From Caldilineaceae bacterium bin5 (lineage in GTDB: Bacteria; Chloroflexota; Anaerolineae; Caldilineales; Caldilineaceae), in assembly GCA_002238445.1 (NCBI GenBank), contig MPML01000051.1, positions 1-35,180 on the forward strand: a stretch of 35,180 nucleotides of DNA, given 5' to 3'. The position numbers were made by a program, and so were the translations under genes. Every line of letters begins with the position of its first letter. Within the stretch, counting starts at the first letter, position 1. Below, one piece after another: positions 15,672 to 24,645 of this stretch. The notes below the pieces were generated by a model, which saw only the letters and a program-made list of their open reading frames with translations, was not told the origin of the DNA and did not search any database.

Positions 15672-16484
15672 ATGCCGCTGGAAAAGACTCTTGAAGAGCA
15701 ACTCCTGCGTCTGAAACTGGACGGTTGGTGCGTTGTCGATAACGTTATTCCCGCCGAGGAAGTCACGGCGGTGCGCAGGAGTGTGGCGGCGGCGACGCTG
15801 CGACACCAGCGGCCGGACGCGCCGGCGAACATCGGCCATCGTACGGGGTTGATCAACTACGATCAGTCGTTCGCGCCCTATCTGGTGACGCCCCAATTCA
15901 TCGGTCTGATCAGGGCAGCACTCGGCCCGAACGTGCGCGTTTCCTTCACTTCGGCGATGATCAACTATCCGGACAACGCACGCGGAACGCTGCACGCGGA
16001 CTGGCCGTTCAACCAGCACAATGCGGGGCATATCCCGGCACCGTATCCCGATATGGTCGCCCATTTTACGACACTGTGGATGCTGTCTCCGTTTAGCGTT
16101 GAGAACGGCGGAACCATCATCGTGCCCGGCAGCCACCGCATGGAGACAAACCCCAGCGCAGAATCCTGCAGCCACGACGAAAACACACCGTATCCCACCG
16201 AAATTCAGGCCACCGGCGACGCCGGCAGCGTATTGGTGATGGACAGCCGCATGTGGCATGCTGCCGGCCCCAACCGCACAGATGAGGCACGCGTGGCGAT
16301 GGCAATCCGCTTCGCGCCGTGGTGGCTCAATCTCAACGGGCTCAGGCCAGGATCCAGGGAGAGGGCCAGGCAGATGGAGGCAACCGGCCTCAAAGAGAAC
16401 GAGGTCGATGCCGTGAAGAACGAGGTATTCGCAGGATTGCCGCCCGCGGTCCAGCCACTGTTCGAACATTGGGTGGAGAACTGA
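15672..16484 (+). CDS. PhyH-family Fe(II)/2-oxoglutarate dioxygenase, paralogue 2
   Basis: 270 residues, ATG with GAGGA 7 nt upstream. The iron ligands H108-x-D110 (LHADWPF) and H196 (MWHAAGP) and the 2-oxoglutarate-binding R207 are all in place. It is closest within the window to the protein at 32409-33203, sharing the WML-PF--ENG and DSR-WH-AG-N-TDE blocks. It is the first gene of the catabolic run, and the next gene starts at the base after its stop codon, so the two are coupled. Hydroxylation of a small organic acid or modified amino acid is plausible from the neighbours; the substrate is not known. Confidence 0.88.
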   Translation: MPLEKTLEEQLLRLKLDGWCVVDNVIPAEEVTAVRRSVAAATLRHQRPDAPANIGHRTGLINYDQSFAPYLVTPQFIGLIRAALGPNVRVSFTSAMINYPDNARGTLHADWPFNQHNAGHIPAPYPDMVAHFTTLWMLSPFSVENGGTIIVPGSHRMETNPSAESCSHDENTPYPTEIQATGDAGSVLVMDSRMWHAAGPNRTDEARVAMAIRFAPWWLNLNGLRPGSRERARQMEATGLKENEVDAVKNEVFAGLPPAVQPLFEHWVEN

Positions 16485-17654
16485 GTGAACACAGAACGTC
16501 TTGCGGCGACCCTTGCCGAGCAGGTTGATCCGCAGCGGATTACGCAACTTACCCTGGACATGGTCCGCATCCCCAGCCCGCCAGGTGAGGAACGCGCCGT
16601 TTCCGAGCTTTACGCGGATGTCTTGCGTGATGCAGGCCTGGAGGTGGAGCTGGACTACGAGTTTCCCAGCAGCCCCAGCGTCGTAGCATGGCTGCGGGGC
16701 AGTGGCAGGGGGCCCACGCTTCAGCTGGACGGTCATACCGATACGGTTGACTTGCCGGGACCGGAGCCGCGCTTTGAGAATGGATTTATCCACGGGCGCG
16801 GTTCCGAAGATATGAAAGCGTCACTGGCGGCGATGGCCGAAGCTGCCCGCATCGTTCGCGCTGCCGGCGTCCAATTGAAAGGCGACTTGCTCCTGACCGC
16901 CCACGGCCGCCACGAAAGCGCCACAAATGAAACGCTGATTTCTCTAATCGAAAAGGGCGTTCACGGCGACGCGGTGATTGTTACCGAGCTGGGCGGCAAG
17001 GACCTGCCCGTTACAGGCATGGGCCTCGCCTTCTGGGAGCTGAGGATAGCGGGCGACGACGAGGGCATACACGAGACAGTGGCCAAGGCGGGAGCCCCCC
17101 ACGCAGTGATGGCCGGGTACCGGGCTGTGCAGTTGTTGCAGGAGAAAGCGGCCGAACTCGCCGACATTCGGCATCTCTATTTGGGAGCGGAATCGATTTT
17201 CATAGGTCGTTTTCAAGGCGGCGACTACTTTAATCGAATGCCGGCCTCGTGCGTCATCGCCGGGACGCGCCGGTTTGGTCCGGGCTGCAGCCTGGATGCG
17301 ATTCGCGAGGAGTTCGAAAGACTGGCAGCCCGTGTAAAAATGGAGAGCGGTGCAAACGTCGAAGTTTGGCTGGACGGGATAGAGGGTTACAGCGTCGACG
17401 AAAACGAACGGCTGGCAAAAGCGCTACGCCGCTCCCATCAGCAAGTGACCGGCAAAGAGCTTCCGCTGGCCGGGACCAGAGCTGCGGCCAACGTTCCCCA
17501 CTTTGTGCACCTGGCCCACGTACCCGCGCTTTACTACGGCGCCAGCTATCTGACGGCACATTCGGAACTCGAGCGAGTTGAATTGGCCCAGGTCGTGCGC
17601 GCCGCCAAAGTATACATTCATGCCATCCTCGCCTATTTGGGCGTTGCGGAGTAA
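16485..17654 (+). CDS. M20-family metallohydrolase (ArgE/DapE-like)
   Basis: 389 residues, GTG start immediately after the TGA of the dioxygenase, with GGAGA upstream. The first metal motif is LDGHTDTVDLP (H84, D86), the bridging Asp is D109 in GRGSEDMK, and the late His is in TAHSELERV near residue 365. The usual DEE motif that carries the catalytic Glu is replaced by HGRHE (140-144), so E144 may be a metal ligand while the general base is unclear. The family removes acyl, carbamoyl or peptidic groups from amino acids in the cytoplasm. The context suggests release of an amino acid or diacid from an N-linked precursor (inference). Its stop overlaps the start region of the next gene. Confidence 0.85.
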   Translation: MNTERLAATLAEQVDPQRITQLTLDMVRIPSPPGEERAVSELYADVLRDAGLEVELDYEFPSSPSVVAWLRGSGRGPTLQLDGHTDTVDLPGPEPRFENGFIHGRGSEDMKASLAAMAEAARIVRAAGVQLKGDLLLTAHGRHESATNETLISLIEKGVHGDAVIVTELGGKDLPVTGMGLAFWELRIAGDDEGIHETVAKAGAPHAVMAGYRAVQLLQEKAAELADIRHLYLGAESIFIGRFQGGDYFNRMPASCVIAGTRRFGPGCSLDAIREEFERLAARVKMESGANVEVWLDGIEGYSVDENERLAKALRRSHQQVTGKELPLAGTRAAANVPHFVHLAHVPALYYGASYLTAHSELERVELAQVVRAAKVYIHAILAYLGVAE

Positions 17655-17659
17655 TGCAA

Positions 17660-18655
17660 ATGAGCGAAACGCGAACGGTTGTGATCACTGCCAACATGTT
17701 TCCCGGTTTGAAGACTGAGCGGGAGGCGCTGGCTCCGCACAACGTTGAGCTTGTCAAGCGTCCGTGTCGGAATGGCGAGGAGATTGCCGAAGCGGGGAGG
17801 GACGCGGTTGCGTTGCTGGTGGGCAATGTGCGCATCGATGCCGAGGTGTTGTCGCATCTGCCGCGTTGCCTGGCCATCGTCAAGCCCTCGGTCGGTGTGG
17901 ACAACATCGACCTGGAGGCGGCGACTGCGGCCGGCGTCTGTGTTGCCAACGTGCCCGACTACGGTACCGACGAGGTGGCTACGCACGCGATGGCGCTACT
18001 GCTGAACGCGCTTCGCTATGTTGACGCTGAAGCGACCGCGGTGCGCGGGGGCCGCTGGCAGCCCAAGCCCCCTTACCCGATCCAGCGCAGCGCGGGGCGT
18101 ACGCTGGGAATCATTGGATTCGGCCGCATCGGCCAGTCGGTTGCCAGAAAGGCGGCCGGTTTTGACTGGCGCCTATTGGCATGGGACCCCTATTTGGACG
18201 ACGACGAAATACGCCGCGGAAACGCCGAACCCGCTGACTTCGAAACGCTCCTGGCGCAGTCGGACTTTGTCACTCTGCACCTGCCGTTGACGGAAGGGAC
18301 GCAGGGAATGATCGATGCGAGCGCGCTGGCGAAGATGAAGCCGACCGCTTTCCTCGTGAATACGGCCCGCGGCCCTATTGTCGATTCCGCGGCACTGCTT
18401 GAGGCGGTCGAGTCAGGTCAGATCGCAGGCGCGGCGGTGGATGTGGTTGACGAGGAGCCGCCGCCGCCGGACCACCCATTGTACCGTACCGACAGGATTC
18501 TGGTGACGGCGCACGTTGCATGGTATTCGGAGCAGGCTTTCCGTGACGTGCGCGTGAAGGCGGTGCAGGAAGTGGCGCGTGTTTTGGGCGGCCAGTTGCC
18601 GCTTAACCTGGTCAATCCGGGCGTAAAGCCGCGCTTTGATGTGCGCGGCGTGTAG
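17660..18655 (+). CDS. D-isomer-specific 2-hydroxyacid dehydrogenase
   Basis: 331 residues from the ATG at 17660, which lies 8 nt after GGAG; an in-frame ATG at 17654 overlaps the previous stop but is only 2 nt from that site. The NAD(P)-binding motif is GFGRIG (153-158). The catalytic Arg, Glu and His of the family are R237 (NTARGPIVD), E266 (VVDEEPPPP) and H285 (VTAHVAW). This enzyme class interconverts 2-ketoacids and D-2-hydroxyacids; phosphoglycerate dehydrogenase (SerA)-like members are included. No ACT domain follows, so feedback control by serine is unlikely. Part of a coupled three-gene run with the dioxygenase and M20 enzyme. Confidence 0.9.
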   Translation: MSETRTVVITANMFPGLKTEREALAPHNVELVKRPCRNGEEIAEAGRDAVALLVGNVRIDAEVLSHLPRCLAIVKPSVGVDNIDLEAATAAGVCVANVPDYGTDEVATHAMALLLNALRYVDAEATAVRGGRWQPKPPYPIQRSAGRTLGIIGFGRIGQSVARKAAGFDWRLLAWDPYLDDDEIRRGNAEPADFETLLAQSDFVTLHLPLTEGTQGMIDASALAKMKPTAFLVNTARGPIVDSAALLEAVESGQIAGAAVDVVDEEPPPPDHPLYRTDRILVTAHVAWYSEQAFRDVRVKAVQEVARVLGGQLPLNLVNPGVKPRFDVRGV

Positions 18656-18983
18656 TGGCCTTCTGCTCTGGAGCCGGTTGAGATGGCGGGAGTTCGCGGT
18701 CAGGAGGGAGATTCTTCAAGGTCGAAAGGCGTTCTGACTTTGACTACACGAAGGCCTCGTTCGATTGTCATTCGCTGCGCTTCGTGTTCCTCCAGTAAAG
18801 TCCTATTCTGATATCGGTCTTTTTCGTTCTGACGAACTGTGTTAAGTTACCCCGGATGCCCTTCCGGCTCTGGACCAGCGTACGAAGACAGTTGCAAGAG
18901 GAAGAGCCAGGTCCCTCCAACCAAGACCGAGTCGTTTCCGCCAGCCGCCGACCCCGCAGGGACACGGCCAGGAGCTACCATTC
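18656..18983 (+). other. Spacer within the plus-strand run
   Basis: About 330 nt between the dehydrogenase and the DUF3830 gene. I find no gene and no strong terminator. It probably holds a second promoter for the following genes, but TTGACT near 18738 has only a weak -10 (GATTGT). Confidence 0.3.
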
Positions 18984-19472
18984 ATGGCCCGCCAAATCGA
19001 TATTCTTTTCACCAAGCGCAACGTCCGAGGGGTTGCGACCCTACTTGACGATGAGGCGCCCCGCACGTGCGACGCGGTTTGGAACGCGCTGCCGTTGGAG
19101 GGGGACGCCTATCACGCACGCTGGGCAGGCCGCGAAGTGTACACGCTGGTCCCGCCCCTCGACACCGACCCGGGCAAGGAAAACGCCACAATCATGCCCA
19201 TTGCCGGCGACCTCCTCTACTTCGAGGTCCCGGCTGCCTCAATCGACATCCCGCCCGAAAGACGTACCGGCCAGCCGTTCATCGACATCGCCCTGTTTTA
19301 TGGCCGCAACAATTTCCTGCTCGGTCCCGAAGGCTACATGCCGGGCAATCTGTTCGCCACCATTACCGAGAACCTTGAAGGGCTGGCCGCGGCCTGCGAG
19401 AGCATCTGGCGTGAAGGCTTTGTGGGCGAACGCATGGTGATCAGCCGCGTCGACAGCGCCAGCGACCAATAA
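18984..19472 (+). CDS. DUF3830 family protein, paralogue 1
   Basis: 162 residues, ATG with AGGAG 9 nt upstream. It matches the DUF3830 family along its length: N-terminal IDILFTKRNVRGVATLLDDE, then CDAVWNALPLEGDAYHARWAG, IMPIAGDLLYFEV, and the glycine-rich NFLLGPEGYMPGNLFATI. The family has a cyclophilin-like barrel and is often found in amino-acid, hydantoin or organic acid catabolic clusters; its reaction is unknown. A paralogue lies at 26462-26947 with the same motifs. It precedes the aminotransferase by 93 nt. Confidence 0.88.
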   Translation: MARQIDILFTKRNVRGVATLLDDEAPRTCDAVWNALPLEGDAYHARWAGREVYTLVPPLDTDPGKENATIMPIAGDLLYFEVPAASIDIPPERRTGQPFIDIALFYGRNNFLLGPEGYMPGNLFATITENLEGLAAACESIWREGFVGERMVISRVDSASDQ

Positions 19473-19565
19473 AGTTTGACTAGCGGGCAGCCGGCGTCCA
19501 AACGGTCCGGAGACGACAGACCACAGGATTCGTGAAACCAGCAACTGCCGCACAGGAGAATCAGA

Positions 19566-20966
19566 ATGCAACGCTATTCGTCGAAGCCACATCTGCAAGC
19601 TCTTGAGGACGGCACGGCCCTGCCCTCGATCGTGGCAACGCCGCCCGGACCGCAGTCCCTGCAGTTGACCGAACGCCTGGGCAAAGTCGAACCACCAACC
19701 AGCTCCGTCATTCCACGCGGCCAGACGCCGGTATTCTGGGAACGCACGCGCGGCGCCAACATCGTCGATGTCGACGGCAACGTATACGTCGATCTGACAG
19801 CAGCCTTCTGCGTGGCAACGGCCGGCCATAGCAACCCCCGCATCGTTCAGGCGATAGCCAAGCAGTCGGGGACCATGATGCACAGCCAGGGCGGGCTCAA
19901 CCCCAACCGGCACCGGGTCGAGCTGGCTGAAAAGCTGTCCGAACGCGCGCCGGGCGAGCTGTCGGTCTCGCACATCGCCAACACCGGCGCCGAAGCGGTC
20001 GAAACCGCGCTCAAGACGGCCCGCATCTTCACGGGCCGCCACAAGATCATCGCCTTCCAGGGCGGCTTCCATGGCAAGACGACCGGTGCGTTGTCGGTCT
20101 CATCGCAGAACTATTACCGAAGTCCTTTCCAGAACATGCTGGCCGATACCACACACGTGCCCTACGCCTATCCCTATCGCTGCCCGACCCATTCAGAAAG
20201 CGAAGATTGTTACTTCTGCGATGGCGGCTATCTGGAGCATGTGCTTACCATGCCGGACTCCGGCGTGGCCGACGTGGCCGCCATCATCATGGAGCCAATC
20301 CAGGGACACGGCGGCTGGATTGTGCCGCCGCGCAAGTTTGTGCAGAAGGTGCGGCAACTATGCGACGAGCACGGCATCCTGCTGATCGCCGACGAGATCA
20401 TCACCGGCTTCGGCCGCACCGGCCACTGGTTCGGCATGGACTACTACGATGTAGTGCCCGATATCATGGTCGTAGGAAAGGGTCTGGCCAGCGGATTCCC
20501 AATTTCGGCCACGATTATGTCCGAAGAGGTGGCGGCGGCCTGGGGCCCGATGATGCATACCAGTACCTTCCTGGGTAACCCGGTTGGCTGCGCCGCGGCC
20601 TTGGCATCGCTGGCGGAAATCGAAGAAAAGAACCTGGTGCAACGCGGCGCCGAACTCGGTGACTACTTCAAGTCACGGTTGGAGGAACTCCAGCAAGAGC
20701 ACCACCTGATCGGCGAAGTGCGCGGCGTTGGCATGATGGTCGGCGTCGAGTTTGTCAAAGATCGAGCGACCCGCGAACCGGCCACCGAAGAAGGCGCCCG
20801 CGTCGTTGACGGACTCCTGCAGCGGGGTGTCATCGCCACCAACTACGGCGGCTCCTACCACAACGTCCTCAAAATGTCGCCCCCTCTGGTCATCACCAAG
20901 GAACAGCTTGACTGCGCCATCGAAGCGCTCAACGAAAGTCTCTCCACGGTCGAAGCTGCGCTATAA
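19566..20966 (+). CDS. Class III PLP-dependent aminotransferase
   Basis: 466 residues, ATG with AGGAG 7 nt upstream. PLP lysine K305 is in VVGKGLASGFP, and the ring-binding Asp D276 is in LIADEIITGFGRTG. The family signature EPIQGHGG is at 243-250. An insert with three cysteines (C206, C215, C218; YRCPTHSE..DCYFC) is like that of alanine-glyoxylate type 2 or omega-amino-acid aminotransferases. It transfers an amino group between an amine or omega-amino acid and a ketoacid. In this cluster it may deaminate the product of the M20 enzyme, giving a keto acid for the dehydrogenase or the FAH protein. Exact substrate unknown. Confidence 0.92.
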   Translation: MQRYSSKPHLQALEDGTALPSIVATPPGPQSLQLTERLGKVEPPTSSVIPRGQTPVFWERTRGANIVDVDGNVYVDLTAAFCVATAGHSNPRIVQAIAKQSGTMMHSQGGLNPNRHRVELAEKLSERAPGELSVSHIANTGAEAVETALKTARIFTGRHKIIAFQGGFHGKTTGALSVSSQNYYRSPFQNMLADTTHVPYAYPYRCPTHSESEDCYFCDGGYLEHVLTMPDSGVADVAAIIMEPIQGHGGWIVPPRKFVQKVRQLCDEHGILLIADEIITGFGRTGHWFGMDYYDVVPDIMVVGKGLASGFPISATIMSEEVAAAWGPMMHTSTFLGNPVGCAAALASLAEIEEKNLVQRGAELGDYFKSRLEELQQEHHLIGEVRGVGMMVGVEFVKDRATREPATEEGARVVDGLLQRGVIATNYGGSYHNVLKMSPPLVITKEQLDCAIEALNESLSTVEAAL

Positions 20967-21026
20967 GCGAGCAACGCGCGGCTGGCCGGCTGCGACGGCC
21001 GCTGCCATTTGCAACTGGAACCTGCA

Positions 21027-21764
21027 ATGCTACGCATCGGCATTCTCTATCCATTGCACTCGGCTGAAGACGATTACCCCAACATGGCGGCGAGGCTGAA
21101 GCCGCCGGTTGAAGTAGCCGTCGCGCACACTGATGCTGTCGACCTGCACACTGTCGAGGACTGCCGGCGCACGGGGGACTGGGACCATCTTGAGCCCGGC
21201 GCGGCGGAGCTGCGGACGCTCGGCGTGGATGTGTGCATGTGGGCTTGTACCAGCGGCAGCTTTGTTTACGGCTTGACCGGCGCTGAAGAACAGGCGCGTC
21301 AGCTCGGCAGCTATCTGGGGGTCCCTGCCTCCAGCACTTCACTCTCCTTCTCAAAAGCCTTACAGACGTTGGGAATCACGCGGGTAGCGGTTGCCGCCAC
21401 CTATCCAGAGGATTTGGCGGCAGAATTCGTCGGTTTTTTGGGCGAGGTCGGAGTCGAAGTGGTGCAACTGGATAGCCTGGGCATCTGGACCGCGGTCGAG
21501 GTCGGCGACGTCGGCCAGGAGCAGGTGATCGAATTTGTAAGGGCCAACAACCACGCCGACGCTGAAGCCATACTGATTCCCGATACAGCCTTGCATACGA
21601 CGGCATTTTTGCCCGCATTGGATGTTGCCGCTGGAAAGCCTGTTCTGACGGCAAACCAGATTACGATGTGGGAGGCCCTGCGGCTGGGTGGACGGGTCCG
21701 GAAGCAAAGAGATTTCGGCCATCTGTTTGCATTTGCCGAGGACCAGGTAATAGAGCGAGAGTGA
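21027..21764 (+). CDS. Asp/Glu racemase superfamily protein (maleate isomerase/AMDase-like), single Cys
   Basis: 245 residues from the ATG at 21027; a TTG 18 nt upstream in frame is less likely. The N-terminal catalytic Cys is present (C74 in WACTSGSFVYG). The second position, normally SCT in racemases and maleate isomerases, is PDT (D186 in LIPDTALHT). One-cysteine members such as arylmalonate decarboxylase use a single Cys, though at the other site, so this is neither a standard racemase nor a standard AMDase. It may isomerise or decarboxylate an unsaturated diacid. Located 60 nt after the aminotransferase gene; a two-cysteine paralogue follows at 22941. Confidence 0.8.
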   Translation: MLRIGILYPLHSAEDDYPNMAARLKPPVEVAVAHTDAVDLHTVEDCRRTGDWDHLEPGAAELRTLGVDVCMWACTSGSFVYGLTGAEEQARQLGSYLGVPASSTSLSFSKALQTLGITRVAVAATYPEDLAAEFVGFLGEVGVEVVQLDSLGIWTAVEVGDVGQEQVIEFVRANNHADAEAILIPDTALHTTAFLPALDVAAGKPVLTANQITMWEALRLGGRVRKQRDFGHLFAFAEDQVIERE

Positions 21765-21954
21765 AGGGCCGCTTTCGTGAGTACGGCGACCGCGACCTGC
21801 CGGCCCTGGACGGCCTCTTCGCCAGAGCCGGCTCCCGTGACGGAGGTTCCCGGCTCAGGAAGCAATGACTATCCGACATGCAGCGACGGCGTGGCTGGGT
21901 CTCGAATAAAGATTCAAAGGACAGTTCACCACAGGACTCCGGAGGCTTGTATCC

Positions 21955-22842
21955 ATGAGAATCGCCCTGTTTGCACATGATGACCACAACCACATTGGCA
22001 TTGTAACTGACTTTGGGATACTGGATTTTTCGCGCGCGTTTCAAGCGCTACAGTTGATCCAGCACGGCGACGAAAGCCCGCAGCTAATCACTGACATGGT
22101 TGACTTGATGAAGGCGGGCCTGTTCAATGCAGAGACATTTCATTCGACGATGATGTTTGTCTTCGAGCATCACCTGAATGGTGCCTTCACTGTCGCCGAT
22201 CCCACGCTGCGCACGCCGATTCCACAGCCGGGCAAGCTGATCGCGCTGGGGGGAAACTATTCCCATCCCGGTGAGGAAGACCCGGATGAGCCGCCGCTCT
22301 TCTTCAAGCCGACATCTTCCATTATCGGGCCCGGCGAGCCAATCGTCTTCAGGCGCGGTCTGAAGGTGGTGGAGCCGGAGATCGAGCTGACCGTCATTAT
22401 TGGAAAGGAGGGCAGCCACATTTCGCGGGCGGACGCGAACGAGTACGTGGCCGGCTACACGCTGCTCAATGACGTGACCGCGCGCGACCTGCAAAATGTT
22501 GCCTACGAGGTGCAGCGTCCATGGTCATACACGAAGGGCGTCGACACCTTTACGCCGATCGGTCCGCATGTCGTGCTGCCAGGCGCGGTCAGCGACCCAC
22601 ACAATCTGGCGATGACGATGCGCGTCAATGGCGAGGAGATCGAGCACGCCAATACGAAAACGATGCTGTTTCAGGTTCCCGTACTGATCGAGTATATCAG
22701 CCAGTACATGCGGCTGGAGCCGGGCGACATGATCGCCACCGGGACGCCGGTGCATCCGCCGGGCCTCAAGCCGGGAGACACGGTTGAGTTGGAAATTGAG
22801 GAAATCGGAGTCTTGAGCAATCCGGTCGTGGCGGACAACTGA
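21955..22842 (+). CDS. Fumarylacetoacetate hydrolase (FAH) family protein
   Basis: 295 residues, ATG with GGAGG 9 nt upstream. The metal site is visible as E142-x-E144 (EPEIELTVIIG) and D173 (LLNDVTARD). Other family blocks are YTKGVDTFTPIGP (192-204) and GDMIATGTP (257-265). Family members hydrolyse C-C bonds in acylpyruvates or decarboxylate or isomerise such compounds with Mg or Mn. The N-terminal 70 residues are a usual FAH cap region. With a cis-trans isomerase-like neighbour on each side, a maleyl- or fumaryl-acid step is a reasonable guess, not proven. Confidence 0.9.
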   Translation: MRIALFAHDDHNHIGIVTDFGILDFSRAFQALQLIQHGDESPQLITDMVDLMKAGLFNAETFHSTMMFVFEHHLNGAFTVADPTLRTPIPQPGKLIALGGNYSHPGEEDPDEPPLFFKPTSSIIGPGEPIVFRRGLKVVEPEIELTVIIGKEGSHISRADANEYVAGYTLLNDVTARDLQNVAYEVQRPWSYTKGVDTFTPIGPHVVLPGAVSDPHNLAMTMRVNGEEIEHANTKTMLFQVPVLIEYISQYMRLEPGDMIATGTPVHPPGLKPGDTVELEIEEIGVLSNPVVADN

Positions 22843-22940
22843 GATCGGAGAAGAAAGACTGTTGCGTTTTGAAGTGGCGGCTGCCGCGGGCGTGGAGCTG
22901 AATAGCGACGCTGTTGAGCGTGGTGAAGGAGGAAATGCAG

Positions 22941-23702
22941 ATGGCACAGAATCATCAGACGCTGGGGGCAATCTATCCGGACGATATGTGGCTGGACTAC
23001 GACATCGCCCGGATGCTCGATGAGTTCCGCAAGTATCTGCCGGAGCAGGTACCGATGGTGTCGGCACGGACGCATGTGCCAATGTTTCCGGTGGGGGCGG
23101 ATGAGCCGGCCGATGGCAGCAGCGTGGAACTGGGCATCTGGCTGGCGGAAAACGGGGACATAGAAGCCGCCGCCGCCAGATTGATGCGGCTGAAGCCGAG
23201 CGTTTTCGCCTACTACTGCACGACGGCTAGCTTTGTGCAGGGCGTTGCCGGCGACGAGGCGCTCAAGAAACGGGTAGAGGATGCCACCGGGCTGCCCTGC
23301 ACAACTTCCAGCAGCGCTATCGTCAATGCGCTCCACTGCCTGGACGTGCGGCGGGTCGCGACTGCCTCGCCGTATATGGAAGACGTGAACCAGGCGCTCA
23401 TCAGTTTTCTGGCCGAGTGCGATATTGAAGTGGTGAACAGCAATCCCCTGCACTATCTGCAGGACCACAGCATCGTGCCGCCGGAAACGATTCGCGAGGC
23501 CGCGCGCCGGTCAGACGTGCCGGAGGCTGACGCGGTTCTGATCAGCTGCACGGGACAGAAGACTGCCGACTTTATCTCCGGGCTGGAAGAGGAGATCGGC
23601 AAGCCGGTGGTTACGTCGAATCAGGCGACGGGCTGGCAGGCGCTGAAGATGATGGGGGTCGAACCGCGTTTGCCCGGACGCGGCGCACTGTTCGGGAACT
23701 GA
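22941..23702 (+). CDS. Asp/Glu racemase superfamily protein (maleate cis-trans isomerase-like), two Cys
   Basis: 253 residues from the ATG at 22941, which follows AGGAGG by 8 nt; the frame is open further upstream. Both catalytic cysteines are present: C93 in YYCTTASFVQG and C203 in LISCTGQKTADF. The pattern fits maleate isomerase or a related racemase that uses a thiolate pair. It probably isomerises a cis-diacid to the trans form for entry into central metabolism. It is the last gene of the plus-strand run and converges with the dioxygenase at 23740. Confidence 0.85.
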   Translation: MAQNHQTLGAIYPDDMWLDYDIARMLDEFRKYLPEQVPMVSARTHVPMFPVGADEPADGSSVELGIWLAENGDIEAAAARLMRLKPSVFAYYCTTASFVQGVAGDEALKKRVEDATGLPCTTSSSAIVNALHCLDVRRVATASPYMEDVNQALISFLAECDIEVVNSNPLHYLQDHSIVPPETIREAARRSDVPEADAVLISCTGQKTADFISGLEEEIGKPVVTSNQATGWQALKMMGVEPRLPGRGALFGN

Positions 23703-23717
23703 AGTCGATCCCAAATG

Positions 23718-23737
23718 TGACCGAGCCGCCGCGGTCA
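23718..23737. terminator. Hairpin in the convergent gap
   Basis: TGACCG-AGCCGCCG-CGGTCA makes a 6-bp stem exactly in the 37-nt gap between two convergent genes. There is no T tract, so it is a weak candidate for a bidirectional terminator. Confidence 0.35.
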
Positions 23738-23739
23738 AT

Positions 23740-24615
23740 TCAGTCCGCAGCTTGTTCCTCAAGACGATCTTCTACTTTGGGCCAGGGGGTGTGTTTGTAG
23801 AGGTCTTCCTCTTTGAGCGGAAAGGGTTCTGGCGGGAACTGCGCACATAACTCTCCGCTTTTCATCACCCACAGGCATTTGCGAGCAGACCATTTGGGAT
23901 ACGAGGCTATGAGGCTCGGACTCGAGTAAACGCCGGCGATGGCAATGCGGCCGCGTTCGCTGGGATTGGGCGGGCTGTAGTGCCACATGCTGCTGTGCCA
24001 GCAGACGATGTCGCCCGGTTCCACCTCGATGTGATGCACCTGATCCTGGATGCCGCGGGTCAGGTGGCGGGGCAGTTCGCCGTGAATGCTGTCCGGGTAG
24101 AGGACGTGTGGGATGATCTCGCCTTTGTGGCTGCCGGGCACCATTTGGAGGCAGCCGTTGGCCCTGGTTGCCGGGTCGAGCGCCATCCAGAAGTTGAAGG
24201 CTTCGGTATCGTCGTCGCGCCAGAGGCCGTTGTCCTGGTGCCAGGGCGTTGCGCTGCCGGTGCGGGCCGGTTTGAGAAAACAGCTGTTGAACTTGAGGAC
24301 GAGGTCGTCGCCGAGGAAGTAGCGTGCGATGCGCGCTATCGCGGGGCCGCCGTGGACGTTGAGCCAGATGAGGGGGGCGCGGTAGCAGTAGTTGCTCAGC
24401 TTGCGGAAGCGCGATTCCCTCGCCTTGGCGGAGTCGCCCATCGGATCCATGGGGTCGGCGTCGGCCAGCACGTCGGGCTCCGGCATCAGGACCGTGTTCT
24501 TGATCACGCCGCGCAGCTCGGCAGCGGTTTCCTTTGGGATGACGTTGCGTACGATGAAGTAGCCGTCGTTCTCGTACTGTTTGGCCTGCGCGGCCGTGAG
24601 AGACCATTTCTCCAT
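23740..24615 (-). CDS. PhyH-family Fe(II)/2-oxoglutarate dioxygenase, paralogue 3
   Basis: 291 residues, ATG with GAGAGGA 7 nt upstream. Iron ligands are H126-x-D128 (WHQDNGLW) and H212 (MWHYSPPN); an Arg near 221-223 fits the 2-oxoglutarate site. The block ALDPATRANGCLQMVPGSHK is typical of PhyH proteins. It differs from the paralogues at 15672 and 32409 and is closer in motif style to that at 2820 (WHQDRW). Directly upstream lies the stump of an ABC permease, so it may once have been in a transporter operon. Substrate unknown. Confidence 0.88.
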   Translation of the reverse strand: MEKWSLTAAQAKQYENDGYFIVRNVIPKETAAELRGVIKNTVLMPEPDVLADADPMDPMGDSAKARESRFRKLSNYCYRAPLIWLNVHGGPAIARIARYFLGDDLVLKFNSCFLKPARTGSATPWHQDNGLWRDDDTEAFNFWMALDPATRANGCLQMVPGSHKGEIIPHVLYPDSIHGELPRHLTRGIQDQVHHIEVEPGDIVCWHSSMWHYSPPNPSERGRIAIAGVYSSPSLIASYPKWSARKCLWVMKSGELCAQFPPEPFPLKEEDLYKHTPWPKVEDRLEEQAAD

Positions 24616-24645
24616 ACGCGTATCCTCTCTTGGAGCGGGTTGTGT

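Noticed and set aside
15297..16793. Minus-strand open frame of 498 codons
   Set aside because: Antisense to a well-supported dioxygenase and M20 gene; no family resemblance.
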